NCBI RefSeq assembly: GCF_030159895.1
Contig: NZ_BSNI01000002.1
Span: forward strand, 436,039 to 500,038
Length of the DNA: 64,000 nucleotides
Origin: Maritalea porphyrae
GTDB lineage: Bacteria > Pseudomonadota > Alphaproteobacteria > Rhizobiales > Devosiaceae
Direction of reading: 5' to 3'
Numbering within the stretch: position 1 is the first letter of the stretch; every line of letters starts with the position of its first letter. The position numbers were made by a program, and so were the translations under genes. The notes under the pieces were generated by a model that worked only from the letters and a program-made list of their open reading frames with translations, was not told the origin of the DNA and ran no database searches. This document shows, one piece after another, positions 16,822-27,527 of the stretch.

Positions 16822-17793
16822 ATGTTCATGTTCGATCTAAAACCACGGGAGTTGGCACCGGTTCACCGGCGGCCGAAACGCTGGTACGAACAATTGTTGC
16901 CCTCCTCGACCCCTCAAATCATTGGCTCCAGCACAGCAGCGATTGGGCGCAGCAAACAAGTTCAACTGGAACAAAAAGACCCCGCCTCACTCGCGCGCAT
17001 TGGCGCACTTGAAGTGCGCCTGGCGCAGACCGCAAGCGAAGTGCGGCGCGCACAGCGTCTGCGCTATGCAGTGTTTTACGAAGAAATGTCTGCAATTCCA
17101 GACGCGCGTGTGGCGCGCACCAAGCGTGATGCGGATGAGTTCGATCCCATCTGCGACCACATTATTGTGGTCGATCATGATGAAACTGAGGGCTTGTCCA
17201 ATCGCCCCAAAATTGTTGGCACTTACCGTGCGCTACGTGCTGATGTAGCCAATGCTTGCAACGGATTTTACTCTGCAGCCGAATTTGATCTCAAATCCAT
17301 GTTGGCAAAGAACTGGCAGCATGGCTTTTGCGAAGTCGGGCGTTCATGTGTATTGCCCAAATATCGCGATCGCCGCACCATGGAAGCGCTGTGGATTGGA
17401 TTATGGGCTTATGCGGTTCTTTACGACATTGACGTCTATTTTGGTGTGGCAAGTTTTGAGGGTACAGACCCACAGGCCCACATTGACGGGTTAAGTTTGT
17501 TGCATCACACCGCGAAACCGCCGGAAAAGTGGGGGGTTTCTGCCCGACCTGATGTTGGCGTAAGCGTTGAATATAAACCCGCCGAGACTCTTAATCAGCG
17601 CGAAATTGTCAAATCGTTGCCACCGCTGATCAAAGGCTATTTGCGGATCGGGGCGTTTGTGGGTGATGGTGCATTTGTCGATCATCAATTTGGCACCACT
17701 GACGTGATGATTGTCACGCTCCTGGACCAAATGCCAGAGCGCTACAAACAGCACTTTGTGCATGCCACAGGGCTAGATCGCAAAAACAGTTAG
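16822..17793 (+). CDS. olsB: OlsB-type ornithine-acyl-ACP N-acyltransferase
   Basis: The GNAT-fold enzyme that N-acylates ornithine with a 3-hydroxyacyl group to give lyso-ornithine lipid, the first step towards phosphorus-free ornithine lipids. The family block LEVRLAQTASEVRRAQRLRYAVFYEEM lies at about 55-81, with the core DHIIVVDHD and CEVGRSCVLPKYRDRRTMEALW following. The second enzyme, OlsA, is not adjacent; the plsC-like gene at 29903 could be general or OlsA-like. The first 50 residues are basic and low in complexity. ATG 16828 is an alternative start. Confidence 0.88.
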   Translation: MFMFDLKPRELAPVHRRPKRWYEQLLPSSTPQIIGSSTAAIGRSKQVQLEQKDPASLARIGALEVRLAQTASEVRRAQRLRYAVFYEEMSAIPDARVARTKRDADEFDPICDHIIVVDHDETEGLSNRPKIVGTYRALRADVANACNGFYSAAEFDLKSMLAKNWQHGFCEVGRSCVLPKYRDRRTMEALWIGLWAYAVLYDIDVYFGVASFEGTDPQAHIDGLSLLHHTAKPPEKWGVSARPDVGVSVEYKPAETLNQREIVKSLPPLIKGYLRIGAFVGDGAFVDHQFGTTDVMIVTLLDQMPERYKQHFVHATGLDRKNS

Positions 17794-17833
17794 GCCCTGG
17801 CGACAATTCGACTAAGGGGTTTTGGAGCAGCTT

Positions 17834-18592
17834 TTGAATAACCAAAATGAACTAAGTCGAATCAACCGAGTTGCTTGGGAAACCTCTGCGTTCGAGGCAT
17901 GGGTAAAAAAGTACGGCGAACCAGAAGCTGCTGCTTCTCAGATTGCTAGCAATCCTGAGCATACCGCTCGTCGCATCCTACCACATCTCCAAAACCCCAA
18001 AGACCTTCTAATTGCAAACCCGCTAGGCTCACATGGTCGATTGGCAACGGCTTTGTCATTGCTAGGTGCAAAAGCAAAAGTGTTTGATATTTCTTCTTCC
18101 AATGCGAAATATGGAACAGCGCTTGCCAAAGCAGCAGGCGCAAGTGTTGAATATGTTGTTGGTGACTTTGTTGAGCGGTGTGAGGATTACCATAACTGTT
18201 TTGACGCAACGGTGATGGAACTTGGCATCTTACACTATTTTCACTCACTGCCTGAATTTGTATCTGCACTTGTTCAGATTACTAAGCCCAATGGAATAAT
18301 CATTCTTGTCGATTTCCACCCGTTTACGAAAAAGCTACTCAGATTTGGTGAGGATAGGATAGAAGTTGGTGGTGACTATTTTTCTACAGTGGCCGAGCGC
18401 GCGCCGACTCCCTATGAGGAAGTTTTGGGTTACAAGCTTCCACCATGCTTGGTCCGGAGGTGGAAGTTATCCGACATACTAAGTGCTTTTTTGGTTCCAG
18501 AGCTGGGCATCGTTTCATTTAGTGAAGAACCAGCATGGGAGTCAGAAAAAATACCTGGAATTTTCACGCTGGTAGTCAAGCGCCATAAGTAG
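17834..18592 (+). CDS. Class I SAM-dependent methyltransferase (unknown substrate)
   Basis: A 252-residue Rossmann-fold methyltransferase. The SAM-binding region is LLIANPLGSHGRLATAL with an acidic strand end VFDIS, and VMELGILHYFHSL is the post-binding motif IV region. The glycine motif is unusual (NPLGSHG, not GxGxG). TTG 17834 is preferred because GGAG (17824-17827) precedes it by six bases. It lies between olsB and mutS and appears more AT-rich than both neighbours, so it may be an insertion. Substrate not predictable. Confidence 0.82.
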   Translation: MNNQNELSRINRVAWETSAFEAWVKKYGEPEAAASQIASNPEHTARRILPHLQNPKDLLIANPLGSHGRLATALSLLGAKAKVFDISSSNAKYGTALAKAAGASVEYVVGDFVERCEDYHNCFDATVMELGILHYFHSLPEFVSALVQITKPNGIIILVDFHPFTKKLLRFGEDRIEVGGDYFSTVAERAPTPYEEVLGYKLPPCLVRRWKLSDILSAFLVPELGIVSFSEEPAWESEKIPGIFTLVVKRHK

Positions 18593-18697
18593 ATCGCAAA
18601 AACTAGGTATAATATCTGCTTTATTGTTGGCAGCATGGACGGCTTGGCCTAGTCTTGGCCTTCCGAACAGCGGACTGATCCGGCTACAACGACGATA

Positions 18698-21481
18698 ATG
18701 AACGACAAAAACATCCAATATGCGCAGCCAAGCGATGATATTCAGCAAACCCCATTAGAGGGTGCGGCGCCGATTGTTGCAGACCAAAAAAGCAAAAAAG
18801 CAACCAAATCAAATGGTGCGGCGCAACCCACGCCCATGATGGCGCAGTTCTTCGAAATCCGGGCCGTCAATCCGGGCTATTTGCTATTCTATCGAATGGG
18901 CGATTTCTACGAATTGTTCTTTGACGATGCTGAAATCGCATCACGCGCGCTGGGTATTGCATTGACCAAGCGCGGCAAGCACTTGGACCAAGACATTCCA
19001 ATGTGCGGCGTGCCCGTCCACGCAGCTCAAGACTATTTGAAAAAACTGATCGCGCTTGGCCACCGCGTGGCCGTTTGCGAGCAAATGGAAGACCCGGCGG
19101 AAGCAAAAAAGCGCGGTTCAAAATCGGTTGTGAAGCGCGATGTGGTGCGCCTGGTGACAGCAGGAACGCTCACAGAAGATGATTTGCTAGATAGTAGCGC
19201 GAACAACTATCTTGCCAGCCTTTCAATGATCCAGCATGGCGATGCTGATTTTGCGATTTGCTACACGGACATTTCAACTGGCGAGATGTTCTTCACCGAT
19301 GTGAGCGCCGAGCAGTTGTCAGATGAATTGGCACGTATTGAACCGACGGAACTGATCGTCTCAGAACAAACGCAACGCTACATCGAACAAAACAATTTGC
19401 TACCCATCGCGTTTGCAGGACAATTAGCGGTGCAACCCAGCGAAATTTTCAACTCAGAAGCCGCTAGCGATGTTCTTAAATCTAGCTTTGGTGAAGATGC
19501 GCAAGGAATTTTGGGGCAATCGCGCATTGTAAGGTCTGCAATTGCGGCGGCGATCACTTACATTCAAGAAACCCAAAAGGGCGCTAAGGTGCCACTTCGG
19601 TTGCCTCAACGGGCAGGCGATAAGCTCATGCAAATCGATGCGGCCACCCGCATGTCGCTTGAGTTGTTGCGCACAAACCGGGGCGAAACCAAGGGCGCTT
19701 TGCGCGCGACAATGGATAAATGCGTGACCGCTGCAGGTTCGCGCCTTTTATCATCTCGTATTAGCGCCCCACTTTGCGACGCCGCAGCCATTACCGAACG
19801 CCACAATATGGTAGGCGATTTCGTTGGTAATAGTTTGGTGACTTCGCTTCTACGCGCCAAACTCAAGTCAACACCTGACATTGTGCGCGGCCTGACCCGC
19901 TTGGCGCTTGGGCGTGGCGGTCCGCGGGAAATGCTGGCGATTAGATCTGCAATCCAAGTCGCAGCTGAACTGGTTGGTGAAATGTCTGCGCTTGATTTGC
20001 CAAACGAAGGCAATCAGCGGCTGATTGAAATATTGCAATCTACACCCACTGATCTCGCGCATGAGATTTCTGGGTGTTTGAAGGATGAGGTGCCGCTTCT
20101 GCCCCGCGACGGTGGATTTGTGCGCGAGGGGTTTGACGCAGAGCTTGACGAGTTCCGCACACTTGCCACGCAAAGCCGGCAAATCATTGCTGCATTGCAG
20201 GCGCGCTATGCCGATGAAACCGGCATAAAAGCCATCAAAGTCAAGCACAACAATGTGCTTGGCTACTTTGTCGAAGTGCCAGCAAGCCACGGCAATAAGC
20301 TTATGGCGGAGCCGCTAAATCAAACCTTCATCCATCGCCAGACCTTGGCCAATGCGGTGCGCTTTAATACCGCGGAGCTGTCCGAGTTGCAAAGTAAGAT
20401 CACCCATGCAAGCGATGCCGCTCAAGCGATTGAATTGCGCATATTTGAAGAATTGCGCAACCAGATTTTGAGCAAAACAGCGAAATTACAAAAACTCGCC
20501 GATGCGTTGGCGGAGCTCGACGTAACGTCGGCGCTTGGACAGCTGGCGTTGGAGCAAAACTATTGTCGCCCAAAAATTGATAATTCGAACGCGTTTGAGA
20601 TCAAAGATGGACGCCACCCCGTTGTCGAGGTGATGCTGGAACAAGCGGGCCAAACTTCTTTTGTTGCCAATGACTGTGATTTGTCGCCTCAAGGCGAGCA
20701 GAAAAATGGCGCGCTTTGGCTCATTACCGGCCCTAACATGGGCGGTAAATCGACCTTCCTGCGTCAGAATGCGCTGATTGCGATTATGGCTCAAATGGGA
20801 TCATTCGTGCCTGCCAGTTCGGCGCATATTGGGGTAATCGATAGAGTGTTTTCTCGGGTCGGTGCCGCCGATGATATTGCGCATGGGCGTTCAACATTTA
20901 TGGTTGAAATGGTGGAAACCGCTGCCATTTTGAACCGCGCGACCGCAGCATCACTTGTGGTGCTCGATGAAATTGGACGTGGAACCGCCACATTTGACGG
21001 ATTATCTATCGCTTGGGCCGCTGTTGAGGCCTTGCATGAAAATACCGGGTGTCGGGCGCTCTTTGCCACGCACTATCATGAGTTAACCGCCTTGTCGGAC
21101 CGCTTGGACCGCGTTTCCAACCACACAATGAAAGTGCGCGAGTGGGAAGGCGATGTGGTCTTTTTGCATGAGGTGGCGAACGGCACCGCAGACCGCTCCT
21201 ACGGCATTCAGGTGGCAAAACTCGCCGGATTGCCAACTCATGTTGTGGAACGCGCCCAAGAAGTCTTGGACATTCTGGAAAAGCGCGAAACCGCAGATGT
21301 AGCTGCCGGCGTTGCGCAATTGCCCTTGTTTGCCGAGCGCCGCCCGACGCCAAAACCAAAATCAGACGATGCACTTAAAAAACGTGTCGACCAAATCAAC
21401 CCAGATGAATTGACGCCACGTATGGCGATTGATCTACTGTACGAACTGAAAAAGCTTAGCCAAAAACATGCCGAACGCTAG
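18698..21481 (+). CDS. mutS: DNA mismatch repair protein MutS
   Basis: Recognises mismatches and small loops and starts methyl-independent repair with MutL. The N-terminal mismatch-binding domain holds MGDFYELFFDDA with the stacking Phe-x-Glu. The ATPase domain has Walker A GPNMGGKSTF near residue 678, DEIGRGTATFDG and the ATHYHEL switch. The 927-residue length includes a short charged N-terminal extension of about 45 residues. A -10-like TATAAT is at 18608-18613. It overlaps glnD by 14 bases. Confidence 0.98.
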   Translation: MNDKNIQYAQPSDDIQQTPLEGAAPIVADQKSKKATKSNGAAQPTPMMAQFFEIRAVNPGYLLFYRMGDFYELFFDDAEIASRALGIALTKRGKHLDQDIPMCGVPVHAAQDYLKKLIALGHRVAVCEQMEDPAEAKKRGSKSVVKRDVVRLVTAGTLTEDDLLDSSANNYLASLSMIQHGDADFAICYTDISTGEMFFTDVSAEQLSDELARIEPTELIVSEQTQRYIEQNNLLPIAFAGQLAVQPSEIFNSEAASDVLKSSFGEDAQGILGQSRIVRSAIAAAITYIQETQKGAKVPLRLPQRAGDKLMQIDAATRMSLELLRTNRGETKGALRATMDKCVTAAGSRLLSSRISAPLCDAAAITERHNMVGDFVGNSLVTSLLRAKLKSTPDIVRGLTRLALGRGGPREMLAIRSAIQVAAELVGEMSALDLPNEGNQRLIEILQSTPTDLAHEISGCLKDEVPLLPRDGGFVREGFDAELDEFRTLATQSRQIIAALQARYADETGIKAIKVKHNNVLGYFVEVPASHGNKLMAEPLNQTFIHRQTLANAVRFNTAELSELQSKITHASDAAQAIELRIFEELRNQILSKTAKLQKLADALAELDVTSALGQLALEQNYCRPKIDNSNAFEIKDGRHPVVEVMLEQAGQTSFVANDCDLSPQGEQKNGALWLITGPNMGGKSTFLRQNALIAIMAQMGSFVPASSAHIGVIDRVFSRVGAADDIAHGRSTFMVEMVETAAILNRATAASLVVLDEIGRGTATFDGLSIAWAAVEALHENTGCRALFATHYHELTALSDRLDRVSNHTMKVREWEGDVVFLHEVANGTADRSYGIQVAKLAGLPTHVVERAQEVLDILEKRETADVAAGVAQLPLFAERRPTPKPKSDDALKKRVDQINPDELTPRMAIDLLYELKKLSQKHAER

Positions 21482-24269
21482 CCGCCCAAAACTAGAATTT
21501 ACGCTTGCTAAAGCTGATGATGTGATCAGCGATATTTTGCAAGAAATTGGCGATGAAAACCCCGCTGGGTCGAAGGCGCGGTCAATTGTTTTGAAGAAAG
21601 CCAAAGAGATTTTGGCTACCGCGCATCAACAAGCCGAAGCTGATTTGATTGCAAATGGCAAGGGACGCGCTTGCGCCAAGAACCTAAACAATGCGCAAGA
21701 CGAGTTGATCCGGATGGCGTTTCGTTTCGCGTCCGAATATGTTTACCCGGTGACCAATCGATCTGATGCTGAAACCCTTTCAATTGCAGCGGTTGGTGGG
21801 TATGGGCGTGGCACCCTCGCACCAGGCTCGGATATCGATCTGCTTTTCATCCTGCCCTACAAGCAAACGCCGTGGGGCGAGAGCGTTACCGAATATGTGC
21901 TCTATCTGCTCTGGGATTTAGGCCAAAAGGTCGGCCACGCGGTGCGCTCGATTGATGAGTGCTTGCGCATGGCTAAAGCGGATATGACCATTCGCACAGC
22001 GACCTTGGAATCGCGCTACATTACGGGCGATAAGGTGCTCTTTAAGGAGCTGCAGAACCGGTTCAGCGAAGAAATTGTTGCCGATACGGGCCCTGAATTT
22101 ATCGCCGCCAAAATGGCTGAGCGCGATGAACGTCACGAAAAGATTGGCAATACTCGATTTGTGGTGGAGCCGAACATAAAAGAGGGCAAGGGCGGCCTAC
22201 GAGATCTCAACACATTGTTCTGGATCGCGAAATATTTTTATCGCGTCGAAAAGGCAAAAGAGTTGAGCAAAAAGGGCGTGTTCTCAGTCGCTGAATATCG
22301 CCGTTTCCGTCGGTCTGAAGAGTTTTTATGGGCGATCCGTTGCCACCTGCACTTCCTCACCGGTCGGGCAGAAGAGAAGCTTAGTTTCGAGCTGCAGCAA
22401 GAGTTGGCCAATCGTCTTAACGTTACGGGCCGCGCAGGGCTAAAGCCTGTGGAGCGGTTGATGAAACGCTATTTTGCGGTGGCGAAAGATGTTGGTGATC
22501 TTACCCGTATTTTCTGCACTTCGCTTGAGTTTAATCACGCCAAAGATGTGGACATGATGGGGCGGGTTCGCAAAACTCTATCACGCAGACGCAAAATCAA
22601 AGGCGAAACCGATTTTGTGATTGATCGCGGTCGGCTCAACATTGTTAGCGATGATGTATTCACCAAAGACCCGGTTAATCTGATCAAAATCTTCTACATT
22701 GCTGGGCGCGAAGGAATACTCTTTCATCCCGATAGCCTCAAACAAATCAACCGCTCACGTAAACTGATCGATAAAGATCTGCGCACAAATCCTGACGCGA
22801 ACCGCTATTTTCTTGAGATATTGACCCACGCCCCTTCTGTTGAACGGATATTGCGTCGCATGAATGAGGCGGAAGTGTTGGGCCGGTTTGTGCCAGAGTT
22901 TGGCCGCATCGTGGCACTGATGCAATTCAACATGTATCACCACTACACCGTTGACGAACACTTGATCCGCGCGGTTGGCGTGATGGCAGAAATTGTCCAA
23001 GGCGGGCTAAAAGACGAGTTGCCGCTTACGCATGAGTTGCTGCCCCATTTGGCTGATGTGAAGCTATTGTTTGTCGCGCTATTTTTGCACGATATCGCCA
23101 AAGGTCGCCCCGAGGATCACTCCACCGCTGGGGCAAGAGTTGCGCGTCGTCTGTGCCCACGTTTTGGACTAAGTGCTGCGGAAACCGACACTGTCGCTTG
23201 GTTGATTGAAAAGCACCTTGTGATGAGCGAAATCTCGCAAGCACGCGACGTGCAAGATCCTGAGACTGCAGCAAATTTTGCGCAGATCGTGCAAAGCCCA
23301 GCGCGGCTTAGCTTGTTGTTGGTGCTTACCGCCTGTGACATTCGTGCTGTCGGGCCAGGTGTTTGGACCGGCTGGAAAGGTTCGCTACTGCGCGCACTTT
23401 ATTATGCAACAGAGCCATTGCTGTCAGGCGGTCATTCACAAATCAGTCAAGCAGATCGGATCAAAGCGGCCAAAGAGCGTTTGGCGCAAGCCTTGCGTGA
23501 TTGGCCAAAAGCCCAAGCTGACGAATATTTAGAACGCCATTATCCGGCCTACTGGATTCGCTCTGAATTTCAGCTGCAAATTGATCACGCGCACATGATC
23601 CGCAAGGCCAATCAGTTGGGGCAACCATTTGCGGGTTGCGTCGGCATTAAAAGCTTTGAAGATGTGACCGAAGTGTCAATCTATACGCCCGACCATCCAC
23701 GCCTGCTCTCGATGATTGCTGGGGCATGTACCCTGTCCAACGCTGACATTGTTGGCGCGCAGATTACCCTAATGCGTGACGGTAAGGCGCTGGATACCTT
23801 GCGTTTAAAGCGCAGCTTCACCTCAGATGAAGATGAGCGCATCCGAGCGCTAAAAATCATTGAAATGGTGCAAAAACTTCTCAGTGGTGAAAAACGATTG
23901 CCGCAAGAATTGGGCGTTGGATCAAAGCTCAACAAGCGCCTCAAGCCGTTTTCGGTGCCAACAGATGTGATCATCACGAATTCACTGTCGAAGAAGTTCA
24001 CTGTGATTGAGGCGTCAGGCTTAGACCGTTCTGGCCTGCTCCATGACCTCACCAAGTCCATTGCCGACCTTAATCTCACCATCGGCTCTGCGCACATTGG
24101 AACGTTTGGCGCGCGCGCGATCGACGTTTTTTATGTCACCGATCTGACAGGCATGAAAATTGTCGATGATAAGCGTCAGGCAAAAATCAAAGATGCCCTA
24201 ATTGCGACATTTGAAGCCCATAATGGTAAAATACCAATCAAGAAAAAGCCCAAAGAGTTGAGTGCGTGA
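21468..24269 (+). CDS. glnD: GlnD bifunctional PII uridylyltransferase/uridylyl-removing enzyme
   Basis: The main nitrogen sensor: it uridylylates PII proteins when glutamine is low and removes UMP when it is high. Domain order is nucleotidyltransferase (GGYGRGTLAPGSDIDLLF near residue 108), GlnE-like linker, HD hydrolase (HDIAKGRPEDHS near 539), and two ACT domains in the last 200 residues that bind glutamine. Length 933 is typical of Hyphomicrobiales. It overlaps mutS by 14 and murJ by 4 bases, so the three are one transcription unit. Confidence 0.98.
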   Translation: MPNASRPKLEFTLAKADDVISDILQEIGDENPAGSKARSIVLKKAKEILATAHQQAEADLIANGKGRACAKNLNNAQDELIRMAFRFASEYVYPVTNRSDAETLSIAAVGGYGRGTLAPGSDIDLLFILPYKQTPWGESVTEYVLYLLWDLGQKVGHAVRSIDECLRMAKADMTIRTATLESRYITGDKVLFKELQNRFSEEIVADTGPEFIAAKMAERDERHEKIGNTRFVVEPNIKEGKGGLRDLNTLFWIAKYFYRVEKAKELSKKGVFSVAEYRRFRRSEEFLWAIRCHLHFLTGRAEEKLSFELQQELANRLNVTGRAGLKPVERLMKRYFAVAKDVGDLTRIFCTSLEFNHAKDVDMMGRVRKTLSRRRKIKGETDFVIDRGRLNIVSDDVFTKDPVNLIKIFYIAGREGILFHPDSLKQINRSRKLIDKDLRTNPDANRYFLEILTHAPSVERILRRMNEAEVLGRFVPEFGRIVALMQFNMYHHYTVDEHLIRAVGVMAEIVQGGLKDELPLTHELLPHLADVKLLFVALFLHDIAKGRPEDHSTAGARVARRLCPRFGLSAAETDTVAWLIEKHLVMSEISQARDVQDPETAANFAQIVQSPARLSLLLVLTACDIRAVGPGVWTGWKGSLLRALYYATEPLLSGGHSQISQADRIKAAKERLAQALRDWPKAQADEYLERHYPAYWIRSEFQLQIDHAHMIRKANQLGQPFAGCVGIKSFEDVTEVSIYTPDHPRLLSMIAGACTLSNADIVGAQITLMRDGKALDTLRLKRSFTSDEDERIRALKIIEMVQKLLSGEKRLPQELGVGSKLNKRLKPFSVPTDVIITNSLSKKFTVIEASGLDRSGLLHDLTKSIADLNLTIGSAHIGTFGARAIDVFYVTDLTGMKIVDDKRQAKIKDALIATFEAHNGKIPIKKKPKELSA

Positions 24270-25822
24270 GCCTGATCAAAAACTTCGCAAGCGTTGGCGG
24301 CGCGACTCTTTTGTCGCGGTTGCTTGGCTTTGCGCGCGACATCATGATGGCGGGTATCTTGGGTGCCGGGCCTGTAGCGGACGCATTCGTTGCTGCGTTC
24401 CGATTGCCCAACATGTTTCGGCGCATTTTAGCCGAAGGGGTCTTCAACACCGCCTTCATCCCGTTATTCGCAAAGGCGATTGAGCAAAAGGGTGAAGAAG
24501 AAGCAAAGCGGCTGGCCGCAAACATCATCTCATCGCTGATCTATATATTGATCATCTTGACCGTTTTGGCTGAGATTTTCATGCCGCAATTGATCTTGGT
24601 ATTGACGACGGGCTTCGCTGACGACCCAGAAAAATTTGATCTAACTGTGCTGCTGGCCCGCATTTGCTTCCCATATTTGGCCTGCATGTCGCTGATGGCT
24701 GCCTACGGCGCAATCCTAAATGGTTTGCGCAAGTTTTTCATCGCCGCTCTGGCCCCAACATTGCTCAATGTGGTTTTGGTCCCGTTGCTCGCCTATCTGA
24801 TTATTGCAAGTAACGACACCGTCTATTCAGGATATGTCATTTCTTGGGGTGTGCTTGTGGGTGGTGTTGCGCAGATTGGACTTGTTGCGTGGGCACTTGC
24901 ACGCACCGGTTATTTTCCAAGGCTCACACTACCTAAATTGGATTCCGGGTTGAAAAAATTCTGGGCGCTGGCCATTCCAGCAATCCTTACGGGTGGCGTT
25001 ACCCAGATCAATATTTTGGTGGGCACCAACATCGCATCCGCGCAAGAAAGCGCCATTGCCTATCTCTATTACGCAGATCGATTGTACCAGCTGCCACTTG
25101 GAATGATCGGTATTGCCATCGGCATCGTCTTGTTGCCTGAACTGTCGCGACTTCTAAAGTCCGGACAGCCAGAAAAGGCGGCGAATGTCCAAGAGCGAAG
25201 CCTGTTCTTTGGCCTTTTGCTCACTTTGCCTTCGGCCGTAGCACTGTTTGTAATCGCTGAACCCGTCATTGCAACGCTGTTCCAACGCGGCGCATTTGAT
25301 GCTGAAGCGGCCAAACAAAGTGCTAAAGCGCTGCAAATCTTTGCGCTTGGATTACCCGCATTTGTGTTGGTGAAAGTGTTTCAACCCAGCTATTTTGCGC
25401 GCGAAGATACACGCACTCCTGCCATATTCGCAGCCGTTTCAGTTGTACTGAATATTGCCTTTTCCCTGCTTATGTTTCCGCGTTTGGGCCATGTGGGCAT
25501 CGCCTGGGCGACGACAATTTCGGGTTGGGCAAATGTCTTGATGTTGGTGACAACTTTGGCCTTTTGGCGCGAATTGATGTTGCCAAAATCTATCATCGGT
25601 CGAGTGCTCTCGCTTCTGTCGGTGAGCCTTATCATGGGCATCATTCTTTTCTTTGCGGCTAACTATTTGGCGCCTCAGTTCATTGTTGAACAATTGCCGC
25701 TTTATTGGCGCAGTGGGGCGCTTGCCTTGCTCATTGTGCTTGGCGCCGCAAGCTATTTTTTGATGCTGCATTTGTTCGGCATTCAGCGGCTTGGGCGATG
25801 GCGAGACTTCATCAAATCTTGA
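24266..25822 (+). CDS. murJ: MurJ lipid II flippase (MviN)
   Basis: Flips undecaprenyl-linked peptidoglycan precursor (lipid II) across the inner membrane. A 518-residue MOP-superfamily protein with about 14 helices. The N-terminal LLSRLLGFARDIMMAGILGAG and RLPNMFRRILAEGVFNTAFIPLF are the strongest family blocks, with essential arginines in helices 1-2. It starts with GTG at 24266 in a GTGA overlap with the glnD stop. The mutS-glnD-murJ order is common in this lineage. Confidence 0.97.
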   Translation: MSLIKNFASVGGATLLSRLLGFARDIMMAGILGAGPVADAFVAAFRLPNMFRRILAEGVFNTAFIPLFAKAIEQKGEEEAKRLAANIISSLIYILIILTVLAEIFMPQLILVLTTGFADDPEKFDLTVLLARICFPYLACMSLMAAYGAILNGLRKFFIAALAPTLLNVVLVPLLAYLIIASNDTVYSGYVISWGVLVGGVAQIGLVAWALARTGYFPRLTLPKLDSGLKKFWALAIPAILTGGVTQINILVGTNIASAQESAIAYLYYADRLYQLPLGMIGIAIGIVLLPELSRLLKSGQPEKAANVQERSLFFGLLLTLPSAVALFVIAEPVIATLFQRGAFDAEAAKQSAKALQIFALGLPAFVLVKVFQPSYFAREDTRTPAIFAAVSVVLNIAFSLLMFPRLGHVGIAWATTISGWANVLMLVTTLAFWRELMLPKSIIGRVLSLLSVSLIMGIILFFAANYLAPQFIVEQLPLYWRSGALALLIVLGAASYFLMLHLFGIQRLGRWRDFIKS

Positions 25823-25924
25823 TGCCGCAATCCGCTTGAGCACTTCTTTGTTTACAATTTTAGCCTTCATCGGCTAGGTAGACGCTTCAAATTCATTTCC
25901 AAATAAAAGGCTTGGGTCCAAACC

Positions 25925-26962
25925 ATGACTGATTTCCATAATCGCCTCTTTTCAGGCGTACAGCCAACCGGCGATCTCCACTTGGGCAACTATCTTGGCG
26001 CTATCCGCCGTTTTGCCCCAATGCAAGACCAATTCGACTGCATCTTCTGCGTCGTTGACATGCATGCGATCACCGTTTGGCAGGACCCAAAAGCCTTGCG
26101 TCAAAAAACCCGCGAAGTTGCTGCCGCATACATCGCCACTGGCGTAGATCCAAAACGTTCGATTATTTTCAACCAAAGCCAAGTGATGCAGCATGCTGAA
26201 CTGGCTTGGGTGTTCAATTGTGTGGCACGCATCGGCTGGATGAACCGCATGACACAGTTCAAAGACAAGGCGGGCAAGAACCGCGAAAATGCGTCTTTGG
26301 GCCTTTATGCCTATCCAAGTTTGATGGCCGCTGACATTTTGCTCTATCGCGGCACCCATGTGCCGGTTGGCGATGATCAAAAACAGCACCTTGAACTCAC
26401 GCGCGACATTGCGGGCAAATTCAACAATGATTTCAAAAATGAGATTATCGAAGAGGGCTTTGAAGATGGTGATTTCTTCCCCATCACTGAGCCACTAATT
26501 TCTGGTCCAGCCATGCGGATCATGTCTTTGCGTGACGGCTCAAAGAAAATGTCAAAATCTGATCCGTCCGAGATGTCATGTATCGCATTGATGGATGATG
26601 CCGACAAAATTGCGCAAAAGTTCAGAAAAGCAAAAACTGACCCAGAACCTCTGCCATCAGAGCTTGAGGGTCTTGAAGGTCGACCAGAAGCCCGGAACTT
26701 GGTCGAAATCTACGCGGCTTTGTCCAATCAAAGCAGCGAAGATGTGCTCAAAGAGTTTGGTGGACAAGGCTTTGGCGCGTTCAAGCCAGCACTTGCAGAT
26801 TTGGCCGTTGCCCATCTTAGCCCGATCTCATCCGAGATCAGCCGTATGTTGGCAGATCCTGATGAAATTGATTCTATTTTGCGCGATGGTGCGGAACGAG
26901 CTGGCGAGATTGCGGAAGAAACAATGAAGCATGTGCGCCAAATCGTTGGTTTTCTAAGCTAA
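25925..26962 (+). CDS. trpS: Tryptophanyl-tRNA synthetase
   Basis: A class I aminoacyl-tRNA synthetase that charges tRNA-Trp. The HIGH-equivalent HLGN is at residues 19-22 in [16 protein letters not shown], and KMSKS lies near residue 208. Length 345 is normal. It stands 102 bp after murJ and likely has its own promoter, though none was clear by eye. A Usp gene follows. Confidence 0.97.
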   Translation: MTDFHNRLFSGVQPTGDLHLGNYLGAIRRFAPMQDQFDCIFCVVDMHAITVWQDPKALRQKTREVAAAYIATGVDPKRSIIFNQSQVMQHAELAWVFNCVARIGWMNRMTQFKDKAGKNRENASLGLYAYPSLMAADILLYRGTHVPVGDDQKQHLELTRDIAGKFNNDFKNEIIEEGFEDGDFFPITEPLISGPAMRIMSLRDGSKKMSKSDPSEMSCIALMDDADKIAQKFRKAKTDPEPLPSELEGLEGRPEARNLVEIYAALSNQSSEDVLKEFGGQGFGAFKPALADLAVAHLSPISSEISRMLADPDEIDSILRDGAERAGEIAEETMKHVRQIVGFLS

Positions 26963-27023
26963 GCCAAGCCTCATAATTTGCGGCCCTTTTTCCATCTTGG
27001 CAAATGGGGCTGCAAATGGCAGC

Positions 27024-27527
27024 ATGCGCCCCATGGAAAATGCGGCACGATTAGATCGACCCAAATATAATCGCAAGTTTTTAGCGGTTTTGGACGGCAC
27101 CGACGAATGCGCGGTTGCGGTAACCTTTGCTGGTTGTCGTATGCGACGCACCGGTGGCATCGTTAAATTGCTTGTGGTCATTGAACCCGATCAGTTTCAA
27201 CACTGGATCGGCGTGGAAAATGTCATGCGCGCCGAGGCCTTTGAAGAGGCGAACCGGTGGCTCGACGACGCTGAAGCGCGCATCAAAGCATTAGGCGATA
27301 TCCCGGTTGAGCGCGAAATACGCGAGGGTCCAAAAGCTGATGAGCTAGAGGCGGCCATCGCAGAGGACAAAGACATCTCGATTTTGGTGCTTGCCTCGTC
27401 CAAATCAACCGATGGTCCAGGGCCTTTGGTTAGCTCAATAGCAGCACGCGGTGCCAATGCGTTGCCCATTCCCGTTGCAATCGTGCCGGGCTTTTTGACT
27501 GACGAGCAAATTGAAGAGCTTGCCTAA
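27024..27527 (+). CDS. Universal stress protein (UspA family)
   Basis: A 167-residue Usp-domain protein. The first strand (RKFLAVLDGTDECAVAVTFA), a VVIEPDQ strand and a SILVLASSK strand give the usual alpha/beta fold. The ATP-loop GxxG-9x-G(S/T) is only weakly matched, so it may be the non-nucleotide-binding type. ATG 27024 is my choice; ATG 27033 is equally possible, and neither has a clear ribosome site. It sits between trpS and nfu, a placement I recall from other Hyphomicrobiales. Confidence 0.85.
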   Translation: MRPMENAARLDRPKYNRKFLAVLDGTDECAVAVTFAGCRMRRTGGIVKLLVVIEPDQFQHWIGVENVMRAEAFEEANRWLDDAEARIKALGDIPVEREIREGPKADELEAAIAEDKDISILVLASSKSTDGPGPLVSSIAARGANALPIPVAIVPGFLTDEQIEELA

